Positions 1 through 8,141 of a DNA stretch of 64,000 nucleotides are shown here, piece by piece (positions within the stretch are counted from its first letter, which is position 1; each line of letters starts with the position of its first letter). Both the position numbers and the translations under genes were made by a program. Source of the DNA: Paludicola sp. MB14-C6 (GTDB taxonomy: Bacteria > Bacillota > Clostridia > Oscillospirales > Ruminococcaceae); the NCBI RefSeq assembly GCF_030908625.1, contig NZ_CP133133.1, positions 248,001-312,000 of the forward strand, in the 5' to 3' direction. The notes under the pieces are model-generated. The model was not told where the DNA came from, ran no database searches, and saw only the letters and a program-made list of their open reading frames with translations.

Positions 1-162
1 TCTTTTAATTTATCAAAGGAAGAGATTGGTTCCATTTTAGTACCGAAAAACTTTGTTGGTAGAAGTATTGAGCAAGTAGATGAATTTATTGAAGATTATA
101 TTCAACCTATTAGAAGAAAATATAAAAATGATTTAGGTGAAAATGCAGAGCTTACTGTATAA
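1..162 (+). CDS. purB: adenylosuccinate lyase, C-terminal fragment
   Basis: The first 53 codons of the window, open at the left edge, end in TAA. The residues match the C-terminus of adenylosuccinate lyases of the human/Gram-positive type: a hydrophobic ILVPKNFVGRS segment, then EQVDEFI and a basic tail ending AELTV, comparable to the LLDPSSFTGRAPQQV and KAEL end of human ADSL. The enzyme makes fumarate from adenylosuccinate and SAICAR in purine synthesis. The catalytic part lies outside the window, so the call rests on the tail alone. Confidence 0.7.
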   Translation, partial: SFNLSKEEIGSILVPKNFVGRSIEQVDEFIEDYIQPIRRKYKNDLGENAELTV

Positions 163-179
163 TTTGATACAGCTTTTTG

Positions 180-208
180 TTGACTTTTACGAAAAACTAT
201 CTTATAAT
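180..208 (+). promoter_or_regulatory. sigma-A promoter of secDF
   Basis: TTGACT at 180-185 and TATAAT at 203-208 are separated by 17 bp. This near-consensus housekeeping promoter lies just after purB and gives a leader of about 65 nt before secD. Confidence 0.75.
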
Positions 209-281
209 TATCGATATGGGTGCTGATTTTTTATATTTTGGTAAATAAAATGGCACATATTTCAAAAAAGGAGCAGAGTAA

Positions 282-1697
282 ATGAAAAGAGTAGGAAAAC
301 CAATATTTTTTATTGTTGCTATAATCATTATCGCATTCACTACATTGTCTTTTACAGGCATTAGCACAAAATATGGCGACAAAGAAACCATTTACGTTAA
401 AGGCGCCAGTAACATACGTTGGGGTATCGATATTCGTGGTGGCGTTGACGTAACATTCACACCCCCAAAAGACAAAAACATTAACCCAACTGAAGCGCAA
501 ATGAATGCAGCAGCAGAAGTTATGAGACAAAGACTTGTTTCTTTGAACATTACTGACTATGTTGTTTATGTTGACGCTAAAAAAGACAGAATCGTTGTTC
601 AATTCCCATGGAAAGAGGGAGAATCTGCATTTGACCCAGAAGCTGCAATTAAAGAACTTGGTGACACTGCATTGCTAACTTTCAGAGAAGGCTATGAGAT
701 TGATAAAGAAGGCGCAATGATTGGTGCTACAAAAGATAATATTATCTTAGAAGGTAAAGATGTTCTTGAAGCTAAGGCTTTATATGGTCCAACAAAAGAA
801 GGCGGATCTAATGAACATTACGTATCTTTGAAACTTGATTCAAACGGAACTAAGAAATTTGCGGATGCAACTGCTAAATTAGCTAACAAAGGATCAATTT
901 CTATTTGGATGGATGATAAAATGATCTCTAATCCTAGCGTAAATTCAGCTATTCCAAATGGACAAGCTATTATTTCCGGTAGTTTTGATGAAGAAAGTGC
1001 AAAAGCATTAGCAAACAAAATTAATGCCGGTGCATTACCATTTAAACTACAAACTGAAACTTACAGCACCATTACTCCAACATTAGGTACAGGTGCTAGA
1101 GATGTAATGTTATTATCAGGTTTAATTTCATTTATCTTAGTTTGCTTATTTATGATTATTACATATAAACTACCTGGTGTCGTTGCTTCTATTGCACTAC
1201 TTGGACAAGTAGGCGGTATGGTGGCTGCATCAACCGGTTTCTTTGATGGTATTAACAGCTTTACGATGACGATTCCTGGTATCGCTGGTATTATTCTTTC
1301 AATTGGTATGGGCGTTGATGCTAATATCATTACATCAGAAAGAATTAAAGAAGAAATTCGTGCTGGTAAATCAATTGATGGTGCTATTTCTTTAGGTTAC
1401 GAAAGAGGTTTCTCAGCTATTTTTGATGGTAATATTACGGTAATTATTATTGCAATTATCTTAATGGGTGCATTCGGAGCTCCATCAAACTTCTTAGCAA
1501 AAGCTTTCAATTCTATTTTCTTCTTCTTTGGACCTGCAACTCAAGGTGCAGTATACTCATTCGGTTTCACATTATTAGTAGGTGTTGTTCTAAACTTCGT
1601 ATGTGGTGTAACAGCTTCAAGACTGATGTTAAAATCAATTTCCAAGTTTAAGTGTTTCCGAAATCCTAAGTTATATGGAGGTCTAAAAAATGACTAA
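282..1697 (+). CDS. secD: protein translocase subunit SecD
   Basis: SecD works with SecF as a proton-motive-force driven accessory of the SecYEG translocon and helps pull preproteins out of the membrane. The 471-residue protein starts with a transmembrane segment (about 7-27) followed by the family signature GIDIRGG (48-54), then a large external domain. The RND-type bundle of five membrane helices starts at about residue 270 and includes the conserved GMGVDANII region. The start has an AGGAG site 8 bases upstream. The stop overlaps secF by 8 nt, so the two are translationally coupled. Confidence 0.95.
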   Translation: MKRVGKPIFFIVAIIIIAFTTLSFTGISTKYGDKETIYVKGASNIRWGIDIRGGVDVTFTPPKDKNINPTEAQMNAAAEVMRQRLVSLNITDYVVYVDAKKDRIVVQFPWKEGESAFDPEAAIKELGDTALLTFREGYEIDKEGAMIGATKDNIILEGKDVLEAKALYGPTKEGGSNEHYVSLKLDSNGTKKFADATAKLANKGSISIWMDDKMISNPSVNSAIPNGQAIISGSFDEESAKALANKINAGALPFKLQTETYSTITPTLGTGARDVMLLSGLISFILVCLFMIITYKLPGVVASIALLGQVGGMVAASTGFFDGINSFTMTIPGIAGIILSIGMGVDANIITSERIKEEIRAGKSIDGAISLGYERGFSAIFDGNITVIIIAIILMGAFGAPSNFLAKAFNSIFFFFGPATQGAVYSFGFTLLVGVVLNFVCGVTASRLMLKSISKFKCFRNPKLYGGLKND

Positions 1698-2625
1698 GTT
1701 TAATTTTGATTTCTATGGTAAACGAAAAATTTTCTTTGGTATTTCAGGATTGCTTTTTCTTGTGATTTTGATTGTATCTTTAACTGCTGGTGTTTTAATG
1801 GATATCTCATTTAAAGGTGGATCCATTATTACATATAATTGCAATGAAACAATTGATACAAAAGAACTTCAAAAAGTAGTAGAAGATACGATTAACAAAC
1901 AAGTAAGAATTGATGAAAAACAAGGCTTGAATGGTAAAGACAGTGTTGATATTGTTGTTGCCGATAACAATGGTATTAGTGCTGACAAGCAAAGTGAACT
2001 TTCTCAGAAAATCGAAGCTACATTTGGAAATAAACTTGAATTATTAACGAATTCAAGCGTTGACCCTACAATTGGTAAAGAGTTCTTTGCAAAAGGTTTA
2101 GTTGCAGTTTGTTTTGCAGCTGTACTTATCATCATTTACATTGCATTCCGTTTTAAAAAGATTAGCGGTTTATCTGCCGGTGTGACAGGTGTTTTAGCAT
2201 TAGTCCATGACCTTATTATGGTTTTCGGTACATTTGTTATTTTCAGAATCCCATTAGATGATAACTTTATTGCAGTAGCTTTAACTATTTTAGGTTATTC
2301 TATCAATGATACTATTGTTATTTATGACCGTGTTCGTGAAAACAAAAAGCTTTATGGTAAAAAATTACCTGTTGAGCAATTAGTAAATAACAGTATTAAT
2401 GAGACACTTTCTCGTACATTAAATACATCAATAGCTACAGTTTCAACTATGATTGTTGTATGTATTATCGCAACACTTTCAGGTGTAAGCTCAATCGTTT
2501 CTTTTGCTCTTCCTATGATAATCGGTATGATTTCTGGTGTATATTCAACTGTATTTATTGCCGGTCCTCTATGGGTAATGTGGCAAAAGCATAAAGAAAA
2601 AAGAGCAACTGTAAGTCACAAATAA
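1690..2625 (+). CDS. secF: protein translocase subunit SecF
   Basis: Partner of SecD in the membrane. The 311-residue protein has an N-terminal transmembrane helix, the DISFKGGS signature (about 38-45), a short external domain and the five-helix RND-type C-terminal half with GYSINDTIVIYDRVRE, the SecF counterpart of the SecD proton-relay helix. The start lies inside the secD 3' end. A strong intrinsic terminator follows, so secD-secF is a two-gene operon. The usual clostridial neighbours yajC and the SCIFF maturase are not next to it here. Confidence 0.95.
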   Translation: MTKFNFDFYGKRKIFFGISGLLFLVILIVSLTAGVLMDISFKGGSIITYNCNETIDTKELQKVVEDTINKQVRIDEKQGLNGKDSVDIVVADNNGISADKQSELSQKIEATFGNKLELLTNSSVDPTIGKEFFAKGLVAVCFAAVLIIIYIAFRFKKISGLSAGVTGVLALVHDLIMVFGTFVIFRIPLDDNFIAVALTILGYSINDTIVIYDRVRENKKLYGKKLPVEQLVNNSINETLSRTLNTSIATVSTMIVVCIIATLSGVSSIVSFALPMIIGMISGVYSTVFIAGPLWVMWQKHKEKRATVSHK

Positions 2626-2632
2626 TCAGTAT

Positions 2633-2662
2633 AAAAAAGGTGCGAATGAGCACCTTTTTTTT
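2633..2662 (+). terminator. intrinsic terminator of secDF
   Basis: Stem AAAAAAGGTGC / GCACCTTTTTTTT with a 6-nt loop just after the secF stop, ending in a run of eight T. Confidence 0.9.
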
Positions 2663-2721
2663 ATGCCCTCATATGATGTATTGTATTTAAAATATGAAAG
2701 ATTATGATAGGAGGGTACTTC

Positions 2722-3243
2722 GTGGAACAATTTGTGAGTATATTATATAATCGAGAAAAAGCAGTTAACTATGCTAATACTTGGGCATACTTAAGAAATC
2801 CAAACTATTATGACTTTTCAAAAATAGGCGGAGACTGTACAAATTATGCATCTCAATGTGTTTTTGCAGGTTGTGATGTTATGAATTATAAAGCAATCTA
2901 TGGTTGGTATTATATGAATTCAAATAATCGTGCACCTGCATGGACTTCAGTGAAGTTTTTTTATCGTTTTATGACGACTAATAAAGCGGAAGGTCCTTAT
3001 GGGTATGAGTGTGATATATCTGAAGTTGTGCCTGGAGACTTAGTTCAAATACGTTTTCAAGGCAGCTACGAGTTTGACCATACTCCTATCATTACAGACA
3101 TAAAAGGAAATCGTAATATTGATAACATTTATGTAGCTGCACATTCAATTGATTGTAATAATCGTACGTTGTCTAGCTATGAAAATGTGGGCGAATTTCG
3201 ATATATTCATATTGAAGGAGCAAGAAATTCAAAATATAAATAA
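2722..3243 (+). CDS. putative amidase domain protein (Amidase_6 type)
   Basis: A 173-residue protein with GGDCTNYASQC (cysteine 39) and a later FDHTPII (histidine 120), the Cys/His pair of the Amidase_6 family, which is common in clostridial spore-formers and resembles NlpC/P60 cysteine peptidases. It has no signal peptide. The GTG start at 2722 is chosen because an AGGAGGG site at 2709-2715 sits 6 bases before it; an ATG at 2704 would lie on that site. It is a single gene between secDF and sigG. The substrate is unknown; a spore or wall role is inferred from the family. Confidence 0.75.
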   Translation: MEQFVSILYNREKAVNYANTWAYLRNPNYYDFSKIGGDCTNYASQCVFAGCDVMNYKAIYGWYYMNSNNRAPAWTSVKFFYRFMTTNKAEGPYGYECDISEVVPGDLVQIRFQGSYEFDHTPIITDIKGNRNIDNIYVAAHSIDCNNRTLSSYENVGEFRYIHIEGARNSKYK

Positions 3244-3377
3244 TTTTATACAAGTTAGAGGTTTTAATTAACAATATTTGCTAGAATATTAAGCTGTCCA
3301 TTTGTCAATACTCATTATTAAGTTAAGTTGTAAAAATATATTTAACTTTACTTAATTTGAGTAGCGGGGTAGTTTGA

Positions 3378-4148
3378 ATGGCTTATTGTAAAGTTGAAAT
3401 TTGTGGAGTGAATACATCAAAGCTAAAGACATTAAAAGAAAAAGAAAAAATGGAGTTACTAGAAAAAATCAAACAAGGAGATAAGTCAGCAAGGGACAAA
3501 CTTGTAAACGGAAATTTGCGTTTGGTTTTAAGCGTCATCCAACGATTTGTAAATCGCGGTGAGAATTTAGATGATTTATTTCAAATTGGTTGTATTGGTT
3601 TAATTAAAGCAATCGATAATTTTGATGTAACACAAGCTGTTCGGTTTTCAACATATGCAGTTCCTATGATACAGGGCGAAATCCGAAGATATCTTCGTGA
3701 TTTTAACTCAGTAAGAGTAAGTCGTTCCATGAAGGATATTGCATATCGTGCTATGCAAATAAAAGAACAGTTGACGAATAAAAACAATAAGGAACCAAGT
3801 ATAGAAGAGATTGCAAAAGAAATGGACATGCCAAAGCATAAAGTAGTACTTGCATTAGAAGCTATTGTTGAGCCTGTATCATTATATGAACCGGTATATT
3901 CAGATGGTGGCGATACGATTTATGTTATGGATCAAATAGGCGATAAAAGCACTGATGAGAGTTGGCTTGGTGAAATCGTACTAAAAGAAGCAATAAAAAA
4001 CTTAAATCCCCGAGAAAAATCTATTTTGGATTTGCGATTTTTTCAGGGAAAAACTCAAGTTGAAGTAGCTGATGAAATTGGAATTTCTCAAGCACAAGTA
4101 TCACGCTTAGAAAAAGGCGCATTAAATAAGATTAAAGATCAAATTTAA
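3378..4148 (+). CDS. sigG: RNA polymerase sporulation sigma factor SigG
   Basis: Late forespore sigma factor. The 256 residues follow Bacillus SigG closely from the N-terminal KVEICGVNTSKL tag, which is diagnostic for SigG, through region 2 (NGNLRLVLSVIQRF, DDLFQIGCIGL, FSTYAVPMI) to region 4 (FFQGKTQVEVADEIGISQAQVSRLEK). The gene stands alone rather than beside sigE. The site before the ATG is only GGGG, weaker than at neighbouring genes, so translation may be modest. A forespore promoter could not be assigned with confidence in the 134 bp upstream. Confidence 0.95.
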   Translation: MAYCKVEICGVNTSKLKTLKEKEKMELLEKIKQGDKSARDKLVNGNLRLVLSVIQRFVNRGENLDDLFQIGCIGLIKAIDNFDVTQAVRFSTYAVPMIQGEIRRYLRDFNSVRVSRSMKDIAYRAMQIKEQLTNKNNKEPSIEEIAKEMDMPKHKVVLALEAIVEPVSLYEPVYSDGGDTIYVMDQIGDKSTDESWLGEIVLKEAIKNLNPREKSILDLRFFQGKTQVEVADEIGISQAQVSRLEKGALNKIKDQI

Positions 4149-4149
4149 T

Positions 4150-4191
4150 AAAACGAAGCTCCTTAGCAATTTAGCTAAGGAGCTTCGTTTT
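4150..4191. terminator. bidirectional terminator between sigG and trxA
   Basis: Perfect 18-bp stem (arms 4150-4167 and 4174-4191) with a 6-nt loop, A-rich on the left and T-rich on the right, so it can stop transcription from both converging genes. The trxA stop codon overlaps its right edge. Confidence 0.92.
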
Positions 4192-4507
4192 ATTCTAGAT
4201 TAAATTCTTTAATAATTGTTTCTTTTGGTCTAACACCAACCAACTGATTCTCAGCTTTTCCGTTTTTAAAAAGAATTAAAGTTGGTATGCTCATAACTCC
4301 GTATTCGGAAGCAACATCCGTTACTTCGTCAATGTTCAGCTTTACAACTTTTACCGTTGAGGCATATTCTTTTGCTATTTCGTCCATAATAGGTGCCAGC
4401 ATTTTGCAAGGTCCACACCAGTCTGCATAAAAATCAACTAAAACTGGTATCTCAGACTCTAAAACCTCATCAGTAAACGTATCATTTGTTAGTTTTAATA
4501 AGCTCAT
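4190..4507 (-). CDS. trxA: thioredoxin
   Basis: A 105-residue thioredoxin with the redox site WCGPC (30-34) and the cis-proline region MSIPTLILF (about 73-81). It reduces cytosolic protein disulfides with electrons from a thioredoxin reductase not seen here. The start is set at the ATG after GGAGGA (plus-strand complement 4515-4520); a longer reading of the frame would run into the upstream gene. It is the last gene of a leftward operon after pyrB and a flavoprotein, 16 nt behind the flavoprotein stop. Confidence 0.95.
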   Translation of the reverse strand: MSLLKLTNDTFTDEVLESEIPVLVDFYADWCGPCKMLAPIMDEIAKEYASTVKVVKLNIDEVTDVASEYGVMSIPTLILFKNGKAENQLVGVRPKETIIKEFNLE

Positions 4508-4523
4508 TTGTATTCCTCCATTT

Positions 4524-5078
4524 TCAACTGATATATTTTTTAATATGGTCAATTTGCTTTTGACTAATGCTAAAATCATTCGTTTGATCAGTATCAAGTA
4601 CTGCAATGTGTTCAATGAAACTTGTTTCAAAGCAGCGAAAAAACATTTGAAATACGTCATATATATCATTCGATATTTTTTTATTATTACAGCCTGCTGT
4701 AGTTAGCAAAATACCGATACGTCCTTTTTCAAATTGGTTTTTCCTTGATACCATTTTGTTAAGATAAAATTGCTGACAACGATCCATCATGGCTTTAAAT
4801 GGAGCCGGAACGTGGTTAAAATAAATTGGAGAAGCACAAATAATGATATTTGATTCTTCAATTCTTTTTATTATTATACCCATATCATCTAAATTATAAG
4901 GGCAAGTAGTGTTAATACAAGCCTTACAATCAATACAAGGCTTAATTGAACAATTATATAAGTTAATTATTTGATATTCAAAGCAAAATTGTTTTAAAAA
5001 AGATTCTAAAAGTTTTGCTGTATTTCCTTTTTTATGAGGAGATGCAAACAGAATGACAGCTTTATTTGCATTCGGCAT
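4524..5078 (-). CDS. flavodoxin-family NAD(P)H-dependent oxidoreductase with Cys cluster
   Basis: A 184-residue FMN reductase-like protein. ASPHKKGNT (12-20) is the FMN phosphate loop, and CASPIYFNHVPAPFKAMMDR (81-100) is the second flavin segment. Cysteines 48, 51, 54 and 59 form a compact CX2CX2CX4C motif as in iron-sulfur flavoproteins of anaerobes, so a [4Fe-4S] cluster is likely. The ATG at 5078 overlaps the pyrB end by 17 nt with no clear ribosome site, suggesting coupled re-initiation. Electron donor and acceptor are unknown; the neighbouring trxA suggests a redox role. Confidence 0.8.
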   Translation of the reverse strand: MPNANKAVILFASPHKKGNTAKLLESFLKQFCFEYQIINLYNCSIKPCIDCKACINTTCPYNLDDMGIIIKRIEESNIIICASPIYFNHVPAPFKAMMDRCQQFYLNKMVSRKNQFEKGRIGILLTTAGCNNKKISNDIYDVFQMFFRCFETSFIEHIAVLDTDQTNDFSISQKQIDHIKKYIS

Positions 5079-6126
5079 CACAATATTCACAGTAAGATTT
5101 TTCTCCAATTTGATAAAATGATTTTCTAATACCATTTTCTTGGTTTGTTATACAACGTGAATTACTACAAGCTTTTTCGCTTGAAGTTCCTTTCAGTTGA
5201 TATTTTTCATGTGTTTGGCCAAGCAAGGTTGAAATTAACGCCATTCTTGCAAATACACCATATTTTGCTTGCTTAAAATAAGTAGCACGATCGTCTTCGT
5301 CAACTTCAGCCGCAATTTCATCTACACGTGGAAGTGGATGTAGAATTTTAAGTGAAGACTTTGCGTGTTCTAGTTTTTTATTGTCTAAAATATATACATT
5401 CTTTTGCTCATTATATAAAGCTTCGCTTGCAAAACGTTCTTTTTGAATTCTTGTCATATATAAAACATCGAGTTCGCATATCGCTTCTTCCAATGATAAC
5501 ACATCTTGAAATGCACAATTATTTTGGACGATATATTCCTTAAAATAATCTGGTAAAGTAAGTTCCGGAGTAGAAATCAATATAAACTTAATGTTTTGAT
5601 AATGACATAATGCTTTTATCAACGAATGAACAGTTCTGCCATATTTTAAATCGCCACAAAAACCAACAGTTAAATTATCGATGTGACCAATTTCTTTTTT
5701 CATAGTTACTAAATCAGTTAACGTTTGAGTGGGATGTAGGTGCCCACCATCACCAGCGTTTATAATCGGACAATTCGAATATTGTGCACTGACTAGGCTG
5801 GCTCCCTCAACAGGGTGGCGAATAGCGAGAATATCAGCATATCCACTTACTATTTTTGTTGTATCAGCTAAAGTTTCGCCTTTTGAAACAGAGGAATTTA
5901 ACGGATTGTCAAAACCAATTACATTACCACCAAGCTTTAACATAGCCGTTTGAAATGACATTTGTGTTCTTGTTGATGGTTCATAAAAAAGAGTAGCAAG
6001 TATTTTGCCTTTACAGGTTTCTGCATAGCGTTCTGGCGCATCACTAATATTAACAGCTAGGTTAATGATGTCTTCCCATTCTTCTTTTGAACAATCGTTT
6101 AAATCGATTAAATGTTTTGTATTCAT
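5062..6126 (-). CDS. pyrB: aspartate carbamoyltransferase with fused PyrI-like zinc ribbon
   Basis: Condenses carbamoyl phosphate with aspartate, the committed step of pyrimidine synthesis. The catalytic chain is complete: YEPSTRTQMSF (48-58) binds carbamoyl phosphate, and GDGGHLHPTQTLTDL (125-139), CGDLKYGRTVHSL and HPLPRVDEI follow in the usual order. The family normally ends near residue 305-310; this protein runs to 354. The extra tail carries C320-X4-C325-X20-C346-X2-C349, beginning CSNSRCIT, like the zinc domain of the regulatory chain PyrI (CPNSNCIT in E. coli). The nucleotide-binding half of PyrI is absent and no pyrI gene is in the window. Confidence 0.93.
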   Translation of the reverse strand: MNTKHLIDLNDCSKEEWEDIINLAVNISDAPERYAETCKGKILATLFYEPSTRTQMSFQTAMLKLGGNVIGFDNPLNSSVSKGETLADTTKIVSGYADILAIRHPVEGASLVSAQYSNCPIINAGDGGHLHPTQTLTDLVTMKKEIGHIDNLTVGFCGDLKYGRTVHSLIKALCHYQNIKFILISTPELTLPDYFKEYIVQNNCAFQDVLSLEEAICELDVLYMTRIQKERFASEALYNEQKNVYILDNKKLEHAKSSLKILHPLPRVDEIAAEVDEDDRATYFKQAKYGVFARMALISTLLGQTHEKYQLKGTSSEKACSNSRCITNQENGIRKSFYQIGEKSYCEYCDAECK

Positions 6127-6163
6127 ATATCCTCCTGCCTAAGATAAATATCTATTTCAATTT

Positions 6164-6192
6164 ATTTTATCAATTTTCGATAAGCTTTTCAA
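6164..6192 (-). promoter_or_regulatory. sigma-A promoter of the pyrB operon
   Basis: On the minus strand TTGAAA (6192-6187) and TAAAAT (6169-6164) are 17 bp apart, about 35 bp before the pyrB start, which has a full AGGAGG site. The leader is too short for an obvious PyrR-type attenuator and none was seen. Confidence 0.7.
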
Positions 6193-6276
6193 TATAAAAC
6201 GCCTAAAATAAAATAAATTCACGTTTTTTTTAAAATTGCATATACTTAGATAAATGAAATGAATTTAGGTGATGCT

Positions 6277-6984
6277 ATGATTAACCGACATATTAAGCAA
6301 CCCAAGAAAAAAAACGGATTGAAAAATAAATTTCTTTTTTCACTTGCAATTACATTAGTATTTCTAATAATTGTAGACATTATTATAAGACCAAGTATTA
6401 ACAAAGCTACAAATTATCAAGCAAAAGTAATAGCAACTAAAATATTATCAGAAACAACGTATCAACTGCTTGATAAAGAATGTGTAAGCTATAATGATGT
6501 TGTACATTTAACCAAAGATAAAAATGATAAAGTAACAGCTATAGAAACTGAAACAGCTAAAATCAATAAATTAAAATCAAAACTTACAACTGCAATAACA
6601 GAAAATTTTGATAATTTAAAAACATATCCGTATTACATTACTTTAGGTACCTTTTTAGGAAATGATTATTTAACAGGTCGTGGACCTAAGATTCCATTAA
6701 AAATTGAACCGACCGGTTATTTGAAAACAGAACTGGTTAGCAAATTTACCTCAGTTGGAATTAACCAAACGCATCATGAAATTATATTAAATATGACAGT
6801 TGATTTAACAACAATTGTGCCTTTGCATAATTCAACAGTTCAATTAAATACGAACTTTGTTATTGCTGAAACTGTAATAGTAGGAGAAGTTCCAGAATAT
6901 TACACCAATGTCATTACTGATGATAGAACATTATTATCTGATATTAACGATTATTCCTATAAAAAACTAAAAACGAATGAATAA
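6277..6984 (+). CDS. yunB: sporulation protein YunB
   Basis: A 235-residue membrane-anchored protein: basic N-terminus, one transmembrane helix (about 19-38), then an external domain. The C-terminal half shows the YunB pattern: GRGPKIPLKIEPTG, a GINQTHHEI segment, VPLHNSTVQLNTN and IAETVIVGEVPEYY. In Bacillus yunB is under SigE control in the mother cell and needed for normal sporulation; its biochemical role is unknown. The ATG at 6277 is preferred over 6259 because AGGTGA lies before it, though the spacing is short. Confidence 0.88.
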   Translation: MINRHIKQPKKKNGLKNKFLFSLAITLVFLIIVDIIIRPSINKATNYQAKVIATKILSETTYQLLDKECVSYNDVVHLTKDKNDKVTAIETETAKINKLKSKLTTAITENFDNLKTYPYYITLGTFLGNDYLTGRGPKIPLKIEPTGYLKTELVSKFTSVGINQTHHEIILNMTVDLTTIVPLHNSTVQLNTNFVIAETVIVGEVPEYYTNVITDDRTLLSDINDYSYKKLKTNE

Positions 6985-6990
6985 ACCAGT

Positions 6991-7018
6991 TTGACATCAT
7001 AAGGAAAAATGTTATAAT
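6991..7018 (+). promoter_or_regulatory. consensus sigma-A promoter before tepA
   Basis: TTGACA at 6991-6996 and TATAAT at 7013-7018 with a 16-bp spacer. It reads into tepA-ylzJ-spoIIIE after a leader of about 100 nt and is overlapped by a 34-bp dyad. Confidence 0.8.
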
Positions 7019-7049
7019 AGTAGTAAACACAAATGTGTTTACTACTATT
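7016..7049. promoter_or_regulatory. 34-bp perfect dyad over the tepA transcription start
   Basis: Two 16-bp perfect inverted arms, AATAGTAGTAAACACA and its complement, separated by only 2 bp. The dyad begins inside the -10 box and covers the expected +1. It could be a repressor operator or, since TTTTCTGTTT follows, a terminator for yunB. The very short centre favours a DNA operator, but this is undecided. Confidence 0.6.
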
Positions 7050-7128
7050 TTCTGTTTGACTCTCTTATAGTATAAGATATTGTTTTTCGTGTACACTAAA
7101 ATCAATATTTTATATCGGAGGAAAACAA

Positions 7129-7896
7129 ATGAAACAAAATGAATTAAATAATCCTAATGAAGAAGAAACTTCTGATATCGATCAAAATGAGCAAGAGGAA
7201 GCAACAAATGAACAAGAAGCGAATGGTATTATTCAATCTGGCTCTGTAACGACTAAAGGAAAACACATTATACATTGTTTGACAATTATAGGACAAGTCG
7301 AAGGACATTATATTCTGCCTTCACAAAATAAAACAACGAAATATGAGCATGTTATGCCGCAACTTGTTGCGATTGAGCAAGATAATGAAATAGAAGGTTT
7401 GCTTATTATGATTAACACTGTTGGCGGAGATGTAGAAGCAGGACTAGCAATAGCTGAATTGATTTCTGGAATGAAGAAACCAACTGTTTCTATTGTTTTA
7501 GGTGGTGGTCATTCAATTGGAGTACCATTAGCTGTTAGTGCAAAGAAGTCATTTATTGTTCCTTCTGCTACAATGACTATTCATCCGGTAAGAATGAATG
7601 GACTTGTATTAGGAATCCCTCAAACATTATCGTATTTTGAAAAAATGCAAGAAAGAATTGTAAACTTTGTGATTATGAATTCTCGTATTACCGCAAAAAG
7701 GTTTCGTAAACTAATGATGAATACAGGGGAACTCGTAATGGATGTTGGAACTGTATTGAATGGTAAGGAAGCTGTAAAAGAAGGACTAATTGACGAATTA
7801 GGAAATCTTTCAGATGCAATTGAATGTTTAAATTCATTGATTGATGAAGCTAAGTTACCAAAGGAGGATACAAATGATACTTCACACGATAATTGA
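7129..7896 (+). CDS. tepA: ClpP-family serine protease TepA (YmfB)
   Basis: A 255-residue translocation-enhancing protein of the ClpP/crotonase fold. After an acidic, glutamate-rich N-terminal tail (about 1-32) comes the ClpP-like core: [14 protein letters not shown], then [11 protein letters not shown] with the nucleophilic serine, and [12 protein letters not shown] with the histidine. Bacillus TepA acts in the cytoplasm, has been linked to protein secretion, and is also implicated in degrading spore proteins. The order tepA-ylzJ-spoIIIE is the same as in Bacillus, which supports the call. The start has a GGAGG site. Confidence 0.87.
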   Translation: MKQNELNNPNEEETSDIDQNEQEEATNEQEANGIIQSGSVTTKGKHIIHCLTIIGQVEGHYILPSQNKTTKYEHVMPQLVAIEQDNEIEGLLIMINTVGGDVEAGLAIAELISGMKKPTVSIVLGGGHSIGVPLAVSAKKSFIVPSATMTIHPVRMNGLVLGIPQTLSYFEKMQERIVNFVIMNSRITAKRFRKLMMNTGELVMDVGTVLNGKEAVKEGLIDELGNLSDAIECLNSLIDEAKLPKEDTNDTSHDN

Positions 7897-8074
7897 TCCA
7901 ATGGATGTTATGAATAGTCCTTCAGCAAATAACTTTTGTTATAAAAAATGTGTAAATGGCGCAATTATTGAAGGTACTCAAGATATGAACGGTATTAAGA
8001 TTAACCGAATTATTTCGACTAATCCAAGTGACTATCTCAATAAGGATTATACCTTAGGAAACTATTTAAAATAG
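7874..8074 (+). CDS. ylzJ: YlzJ-like protein
   Basis: A 66-residue protein starting MILHTIIDP and ending with LSTDP-like [10 protein letters not shown], the two ends that define the YlzJ family. The start at 7874 follows AAGGAGG and lies inside the last codons of tepA (23-nt overlap), so it is translated with it. Function is unknown. It sits between tepA and spoIIIE as in Bacilli, and that synteny is the strongest support. Confidence 0.85.
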   Translation: MILHTIIDPMDVMNSPSANNFCYKKCVNGAIIEGTQDMNGIKINRIISTNPSDYLNKDYTLGNYLK

Positions 8075-8141
8075 CCTGCATTAGCAGGTTACATAAAGCT
8101 CCTATTATTAAGACATAAGTTAAGAGGATGGACGTTATAAG

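Noticed and set aside
197..602. Leftward open frames opposite the start of secD
   Set aside because: Shadows of secD with no ribosome site; the region also holds the secD promoter.
6213..6246. SigE promoter for yunB (CATATACT at 6239-6246)
   Set aside because: The -10 looks fair but no acceptable -35 lies 13-16 bp upstream.
8075..8089. Small hairpin CCTGC / GCAGG after ylzJ as a terminator
   Set aside because: Five base pairs only, no U run; ylzJ and spoIIIE are more likely co-transcribed.
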